This document shows, piece by piece, positions 58,299 through 64,000 of a stretch of 64,000 nucleotides of DNA. The first letter of the stretch is position 1; the number at the start of each line of letters is the position of its first letter. The translations under genes were made by a program, and so were the position numbers. Location: assembly GCA_015956445.1 (NCBI GenBank), contig WIUZ02000006.1:1178001-1242000 (forward strand), in the 5' to 3' direction. Below the pieces are notes generated by a model. It searched no databases and had not been told where the DNA came from. It saw nothing but the letters and a program-made list of their open reading frames with translations. Source of the stretch: Thelephora terrestris. Lineage: Eukaryota > Basidiomycota > Agaricomycetes > Thelephorales > Thelephoraceae.

Positions 58299-59777
58299 AT
58301 GATTAAAGAATTATTTAAGCCTGATGAGATTAGATAACAGAAAGTCTAATTATAATCCATTCTAGATAAGATAAGATAAGGATCCTACAGATTAGATCAA
58401 GAGATCAGATAGCCATGGAAAGCCCTAGAACATCATGGAACTTCCTGGAACACGCTGGAAAGTGCTGGAACATTCTAGAAGGTGACGGAACGTCACAAAT
58501 GTGATAACTTGTCACACCAAGAATGCTATGGAAGCAGATGGAACATGACGGAATATTATGGAACATTGTGGAAAGTGCTGGAATGTTCTGGAACATTCTT
58601 GTGTAAAATAGTATATATAGACCTCAACCCCACTTCTAAGAGAAGAACAGGTACCTACTGCTCAGGAGAAAAGCACAGTTTGCTCTATCCTCACATCAGC
58701 TGAGCATCTTTTTGCTCAGTGTCTCTTTTCCCCCCCCACTTTACATCTACCCCCTCTCTCTCTACATCTACCCCCTAAAGTATCTACCTCAATTCCCTTA
58801 GGACTGATTGGTTGAGTGATTTGAGCAATCACATACCATATTTTAGCCCTACCCTCTGTGAGAAGAAGTTCTAAGTCAGAAGAACTGAATAAGCTTAGTA
58901 CACTTGAGACGTTGGAATCTTGGTATCTGTAGTACTAAAGTCTGAAACTTTAGGCAGATAACCCCACCTCAGAGAAGTGACTGACTGAGTGACAGCCAGA
59001 TTTAGCAGTACCACAAGGACTTACGACATATTTTACGACATAGGTTTATTATCTGAAGATTATTGAAGACATATCAGTTAGACGTACTAGACGTCACCTG
59101 CAGCAAAGTTTAGGGTATCAGTTATACCCTCCCAGTTTTACGACATATCTTGTCACCTTTACAACATATCTAGCACAGCCCCAGGTGTAAGTGTACACCT
59201 TCCCTTTTAGGTCTAGTCACACGACACAGCCTCAGCACAGCCTTAGGCATAGCCCTAAGCACAGCATCAATACACAGCCTCAATACACAGCCTTAGGCAC
59301 AGCCCTAAGCACAGCCCTAAGCACAGCATCAAAGCACAGCCTTAGGAATTCAGCCTCAAACACACCATTTGAGCACCCCCCTCTTTCCCCCTCCCCTTTG
59401 GTCTACCCCAGTAGATCATCCCCTCCACTCTTGATCCCCCCCTTAGATCAGGAACTCCATTCCCATCAAATCACCACCAAACCCCCACACACCAGATAAG
59501 CGTCTAATCAAGGAACAGGAACAACTGAGTGATATAGTACGTCTGATTCCCTTGGAATAATACTGAAGGACACACTCACAGAGTAGATCCCTCAGCGAAC
59601 TCATCAGGTCCGAGAGCCGGAAAGAGGAACCCCGCTCACCCTGTGGAGTTGTTAGTCGAGTTCATAGACTACTCAACCAGCCTGCTTAGCTTCTATACAC
59701 TTAGTCTCTAAGCGAACCAACTGGGTCTAGTTATCTTCTGTATAGAACATAACACTACACCACCCACGAGCACGACA
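58217..59777 (+). repeat. 3' LTR of the giant element
   Basis: Same length as the 5' LTR and no difference found by eye over the blocks compared. It is followed directly by the CG run and GATGCAATCAC of the U1 end. Confidence 0.93.
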
Positions 59778-60941
59778 GCGCGCGCGATGCAATCACATCG
59801 CGCGAAACCTGTCACCCCACACGAAACTCCCCAATCATCTCGCACGAATCTTGTCGCTCACCTCACACGTGTTGTCCCCCACGTCGCACAAACACCCAGA
59901 CTCCTCCTGAGGGGGATTCCCGCCTTTTTTCTAATAGACCCGAAGGTAGGCAGTCTATTCTGTCAGTTTGCACACTATATAGAGGTAGTCTCGGGGCGGT
60001 ATTCCCATTTTTCTGACCTTCGGAACGGCCTCGGGACTTTCCGAGACCGTGATCCGATCAATTCTTCAGTCTTCCGCTAGATTCCGCTTAGTATTGCCGC
60101 GAATTGACATTAGAATACTCGCCGGGCGTGATATTGCCACTGAGGCTCCTGTTTTAATTAAGACTTGCTAGCATTCCTATGTTTAATTTGATCCTATGTT
60201 ATTTTTGACATATTATTGATTATATGTTTGCCCGTTTTCGGCCTTGGCCGCATCCCGTTTCGAGACATTCCGCTTCCCACTCAGTAGATAGTAACCTCAC
60301 TGCGGTTTGTCCACTTCCACCCCTTAGCATTGCTTTTATTTCTCATGTACTGAGACCATTCTATCCTGTCTGTCTAGATGTGATCCCGCCGAACACTCCT
60401 TCACCATTTCATGATAAAACAGTCAAACTACTAAAATATGTCGAAAATAACATAAGATGAAAACAAATATAAGAAGGCCGTCGTGAGTCCTAGAGGGGTA
60501 AATACATACTTGAAAATATTATAAAAGGAGTCTCAGTGGCAGTCCGACGCCCCGGCGAGTTTTCTAACGCCAATGCAACGCCAATGTTGGGCGGAATACC
60601 GAGGAATTGATCGGATCACGGTCTCGGAAAGTCCCGAGGCCGTTCCGAAGGTCAGAAAAATGGGAATACCGCCCCGAAACTACCTCTATATAGTGTGAAA
60701 ACTGACGGAATAGACTACCTACCTTCGGATCTATTAGAAAAAAGGCGGGAATCCCCCTCAGGAGGAGTCTGGGTGCTCGTGCGACGTGGGGGACAACATG
60801 TGCGAGGTGAGCAACAAGTTTCGTGCGAGATGAATGGGGAGTTTCGTGCGGGGTGACAGGTTTCGTGCGGGGTGACAGGTTTCGCGCGATGTGATTGCAT
60901 CGCGCGCGTGAGAATATTTTTTGTGCACTTCGACCGCCATA

Positions 60942-61112
60942 TACAACTAGATCCATCCGCACTTCCAAAAGCTTTGGCTTCACCTTACTGAGCACATCTG
61001 TGAGAGGGCCAAATATTGGCCGAAGAGACTCCAAAAGGGGCATTGTTGGATGTAGGTAGAGGAGACGGCCAAAGGGGGTGGGATTGCTAGGTTCATTCCA
61101 AACCCACTTCCC
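60942..61112 (-). repeat. X', inverted copy of host segment X
   Basis: 171 bp, reverse complement of about 40054-40225. It forms the loop of the U1/U2 palindrome. Confidence 0.85.
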
Positions 61113-62309
61113 TATGGCGGTCGAAGTGCACAAAAAATATTCTCACGCGCGCGATGCAATCACATCGCGCGAAACCTGTCACCCCGCACGAAACCTGTCA
61201 CCCCGCACGAAACTCCCCATTCATCTCGCACGAAACTTGTTGCTCACCTCGCACATGTTGTCCCCCACGTCGCACGAGCACCCAGACTCCTCCTGAGGGG
61301 GATTCCCGCCTTTTTTCTAATAGATCCGAAGGTAGGTAGTCTATTCCGTCAGTTTTCACACTATATAGAGGTAGTTTCGGGGCGGTATTCCCATTTTTCT
61401 GACCTTCGGAACGGCCTCGGGACTTTCCGAGACCGTGATCCGATCAATTCCTCGGTATTCCGCCCAACATTGGCGTTGCATTGGCGTTAGAAAACTCGCC
61501 GGGGCGTCGGACTGCCACTGAGACTCCTTTTATAATATTTTCAAGTATGTATTTACCCCTCTAGGACTCACGACGGCCTTCTTATATTTGTTTTCATCTT
61601 ATGTTATTTTCGACATATTTTAGTAGTTTGACTGTTTTATCATGAAATGGTGAAGGAGTGTTCGGCGGGATCACATCTAGACAGACAGGATAGAATGGTC
61701 TCAGTACATGAGAAATAAAAGCAATGCTAAGGGGTGGAAGTGGACAAACCGCAGTGAGGTTACTATCTACTGAGTGGGAAGCGGAATGTCTCGAAACGGG
61801 ATGCGGCCAAGGCCGAAAACGGGCAAACATATAATCAATAATATGTCAAAAATAACATAGGATCAAATTAAACATAGGAATGCTAGCAAGTCTTAATTAA
61901 AACAGGAGCCTCAGTGGCAATATCACGCCCGGGCGAGTATTCTAATGTCAATTCGCGGCAATACTAAGCGGAATCTAGCGGAAGACTGAAGAATTGATCG
62001 GATCACGGTCTCGGAAAGTCCCGAGGCCGTTCCGAAGGTCAGAAAAATGGGAATACCGCCCCGAGACTACCTCTATATAGTGTGCAAACTGACAGAATAG
62101 ACTGCCTACCTTCGGGTCTATTAGAAAAAAGGCGGGAATCCCCCTCAGGAGGAGTCTGGGTGTTTGTGCGACGTGGGGGACAACACGTGTGAGGTGAGCG
62201 ACAAGATTCGTGCGAGATGATTGGGGAGTTTCGTGTGGGGTGACAGGTTTCGCGCGATGTGATTGCATCGCGCGCGCGAGCATATTTTTTGTGCACTTCG
62301 ACCGCCATA
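61113..62309 (-). mobile_element. U2, inverted near-identical copy of U1
   Basis: 1197 bp with ends TATGGCGGTCG and CGACCGCCATA. It is the reverse complement of U1, differing by eye only by about one base in a C/G run. The mirror axis with U1 is at about 61027, in the middle of the X' segment. Its right junction with Y' equals the Y-U1 junction at 40407/40408 in inverted form. Confidence 0.8.
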
Positions 62310-62497
62310 CAGATCAACACATGTGTCTATGTTTTCTCTGCTGGGTGCTGGAACTATGCGCAAGCGATCGGCGTTGAGGTGATCCTCATGTTGGAGCGTA
62401 GAACTACTACCAGTTGCTTGGCGTCGATTCACCTCTAACTCAACTTGCTGTGCTTGGTGAGATTTTGCAAACATAATTGACCTGGAACACTTACAAC
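62310..62497 (-). repeat. Y', inverted copy of host segment Y
   Basis: Reverse complement of about 40224-40407, lying between U2 and U3. It ends TACAAC, which is repeated after U1 at 60942-60947. Confidence 0.85.
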
Positions 62498-63612
62498 TAT
62501 GGCGGTCGAAGTGCACAAAAAATATTCTCACGCGCGCGATGCAATCACATCGCGCGAAACCTGTCACCCCGCACGAAACTCCCCGTTCATCTCGCACGAA
62601 ACTTGTTGCTCACCTCGCACGTGTTGTCCCCCACGTCGCACGAACACCCAGACTCCTCCTGAGGGGGATCCCCGCCTTTTTCCGAATAGATCCGAAGGTA
62701 GCCAGTCTGTTCCGTCAGTTTGCACACTATATAGAGGTAGTTTCGGGGCGGTATTCCCATTTTTCTGACCTTCGGAACAGCCTCGGGACTTTCCGAAACC
62801 CGTGATCCGATCAATTCCTCGGTGTTCCGCTTAGCATTACCGCGAATTGACACCCGAAAACTCGCCAGGCTCTTGCAACAGCCTTCCTACATTTGATTTT
62901 ATCTTATGTTATTTTCGACATATCGTTGATCACATGTTCGCCTGTTTTTGGCCTTGACCGCATCCCGTTTTGAGACATTCCGCTTCCCGCTCGATAGATA
63001 ACCTCACTGTGGTTCGCCCGCTTTCGGCCCTCAGCATTGCTTTTATTTCTTATGTACTGCTGCTGAGGTTATTATATCCTGTATATCTTGATGCGAGCCC
63101 TTCGAACACTCCTTCACCAATTTATAATAAAATAATAAAATAATCTAACTACTAAAATATGTCAAAAATAACATAAGATGAAAACAAACATAGGAAGGCT
63201 GTCACGAGTCCTTGAGGAGTAAACACATATGTAAGGACTTGAAATATCATGAAAAGAGTCTCAGTGGCAGCACAACGCCCCGGCGAGTTTTCAGATGTCA
63301 ATTCGCGGCAATGCTAAGCGGAATACCGAGGAATTGATTGGATCACGGGTTTCGGAAAGTCCCGAGGCCATTCCGAAGGTCAGAAAAATGGGAATACCGC
63401 CCCGAAACTACCTCTATATAGTGTGCAAACTGACGGAACAGACTGGCTACCTTCGGATCTATTCGGAAAAAGGCGGGGATCCCCCTCAGGAGGAGTCTGG
63501 GTGTTCGTGCGACGTGGGGGACAACACGTGCGAGGTGAGCAACAAGTTTCGTGCGAGATGAACGGGGAGTTTCGTGCGGGGTGACAGGTTTCGTGCGATG
63601 TGATTGCATCGC
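62498..63612 (+). mobile_element. U3, diverged copy entered by another LTR element
   Basis: Starts TATGGCGGTCGAAGTGCAC after Y'. The inverted ends are close to those of U1 and U2 while the centre is diverged and shorter. The right end is cut at 63612, just after GATTGCATCGC, where an LTR begins. No coding capacity is seen. Confidence 0.7.
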
Positions 63613-64000
63613 TGTCGCGACGTCGAAACTCCCAATCTCCGATTCCTTCCTATTGGTCGTTCGACTCCATTGAGTTCCGGACTCTTCTTGGCCTCACGAC
63701 TGCCTCGAGGCAGCCTTCACCCTGATCACCGGACCGCCTCTATTGTTTCTCGGACATTCTTCCCCGCTTCGCACCTCCCCTCGGTGTCGAGTTAGCTGAG
63801 GTTGTAGTGAAGAGGTCTATAAGAACTCTTACTAGTCCTTCTTGGTTTACTTAGAAGCTAAGCGTTAACAACTAAGTAGGCTGGTTGAGAAGTCAGTTAT
63901 CCCGACTATCAACTCCACAGGGTGGGCGGGGTTTCGTACTTTCCGGCTCCTTGTCCTGATGAGTTCGCTGAAGGAGGTTGTAGGTCCTTCAGATGTGTTC
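63613..64000 (-). mobile_element. Edge of a second, related LTR element
   Basis: Starts TGTCGCGACG at the break in U3. Read on the minus strand it resembles the end of the LTR at 40444-42004 (shared CAACTCCACAGGGTG, GATGAGTTCGCTGA, GAAGCTAAGC). It continues beyond the window. It is a different family member, clearly diverged. Confidence 0.65.

Larger units (their letters stand above)
40444..59777 (+). mobile_element. Giant Ty3/gypsy-type LTR retrotransposon
   Basis: Total length is 19,334 bp, very large for a fungal gypsy element. LTRs of 1561 bp begin TGTCGGACCCC and end GAGCACGACA. The sequences and the small frames inside them look identical in both LTRs, pointing to a very recent insertion. 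Parts in order: 5' LTR, primer-binding site, long gag-protease ORF, 2-kb pyrimidine-rich non-coding spacer, reverse transcriptase-RNase H-integrase region, three small ORFs and 3' LTR. The order RT, RNase H, integrase is that of Ty3/gypsy. It sits in the left inverted end of U1 with an apparent 4-bp GCGC target repeat, ambiguous because the site is a CG run. It looks almost whole, with about one interruption in pol. Confidence 0.9.
40408..60941 (+). mobile_element. U1, non-autonomous DNA transposon with long inverted ends (split by an LTR element)
   Basis: The left 36 bp are at 40408-40443 and the remainder at 59778-60941; without the inserted LTR element the length is about 1196 bp, as in U2. 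Ends read TATGGCGGTCGAAGTGCAC and its complement. Each terminal inverted repeat is about 430 bp and contains a GCGCGATG/CATCGCGC hairpin, tandem CGCACGAAAC-like motifs and a TATATAG box. The AT-rich centre has no transposase; its longest frame (78 codons) has no known motif. The superfamily is unclear. A 6-bp TACAAC direct repeat flanks a U insertion site (62492-62497 and 60942-60947). Confidence 0.75.

Noticed and set aside
60224-60460. 78-codon frame found in U1 and, mirrored, in U2
   Set aside because: The identity follows from the DNA being duplicated; there is no transposase motif and U3 does not keep it.

Overview
The window reads as nuclear DNA of a mushroom-forming basidiomycete (Agaricomycetes). 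Genes are dense and intron-rich, and introns of about 50-65 nt fix the exon joins. There are fast-evolving F-box genes, a fungal TKL-type kinase, a beta-flanking-type glycine-rich gene and a divergent pair of homeodomain (HD) mating-type genes. Exon coordinates are hand-spliced from GT-AG (once GC-AG) signals and frame continuity. No RNA gene was recognised.

1-24.4 kb is mostly a conserved housekeeping block: TIM21 (5' end outside the window), VMA7, an ecdysoneless/SGT1-family gene, a mitochondrial-type J protein, F-box gene copy 1, the beta-flanking-type gene, an SRPK kinase, a Ste20/OSR1-type kinase, an MFS transporter, MED6, the AP-3 sigma subunit, a NYN-domain protein lacking its expected acidic residues, and one or two unrecognised genes. 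Several pairs are tightly divergent (VMA7/ECD, MFS/MED6, AP-3 sigma/NYN).

24.4-40 kb is the mating-type neighbourhood. It holds a small NTF2-like gene and F-box gene copy 2, which is a direct duplicate of copy 1 with its downstream DNA. Next comes an inverted, decayed copy of the 3' half of the beta-flanking-type gene, then the divergent HD2 and HD1 genes sharing a 217-bp promoter. A TKL kinase and a second type of F-box gene follow. HD2 has no recognisable WFxNxR helix and HD1 lacks the usual Asn of that helix, so this pair may be degenerate or may depend on another HD pair for DNA binding.

40-64 kb is a nest of repeats. A 19.3-kb Ty3/gypsy-type LTR element (40444-59777) with apparently identical 1561-bp LTRs sits inside a 1.2-kb non-autonomous DNA element (U) with long inverted ends. 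U1 and its inverted copy U2 form a large palindrome around a 171-bp loop derived from host DNA just upstream (40054-40225). A third, diverged U copy is entered by a related LTR element at the right edge. The giant LTR element has a 2607-codon first ORF and three small look-alike ORFs after integrase.

The strongest candidates for something new are the degenerate HD2/HD1 pair with its duplicated flank, the giant LTR element with accessory ORFs, and the U palindrome that carries host segments.
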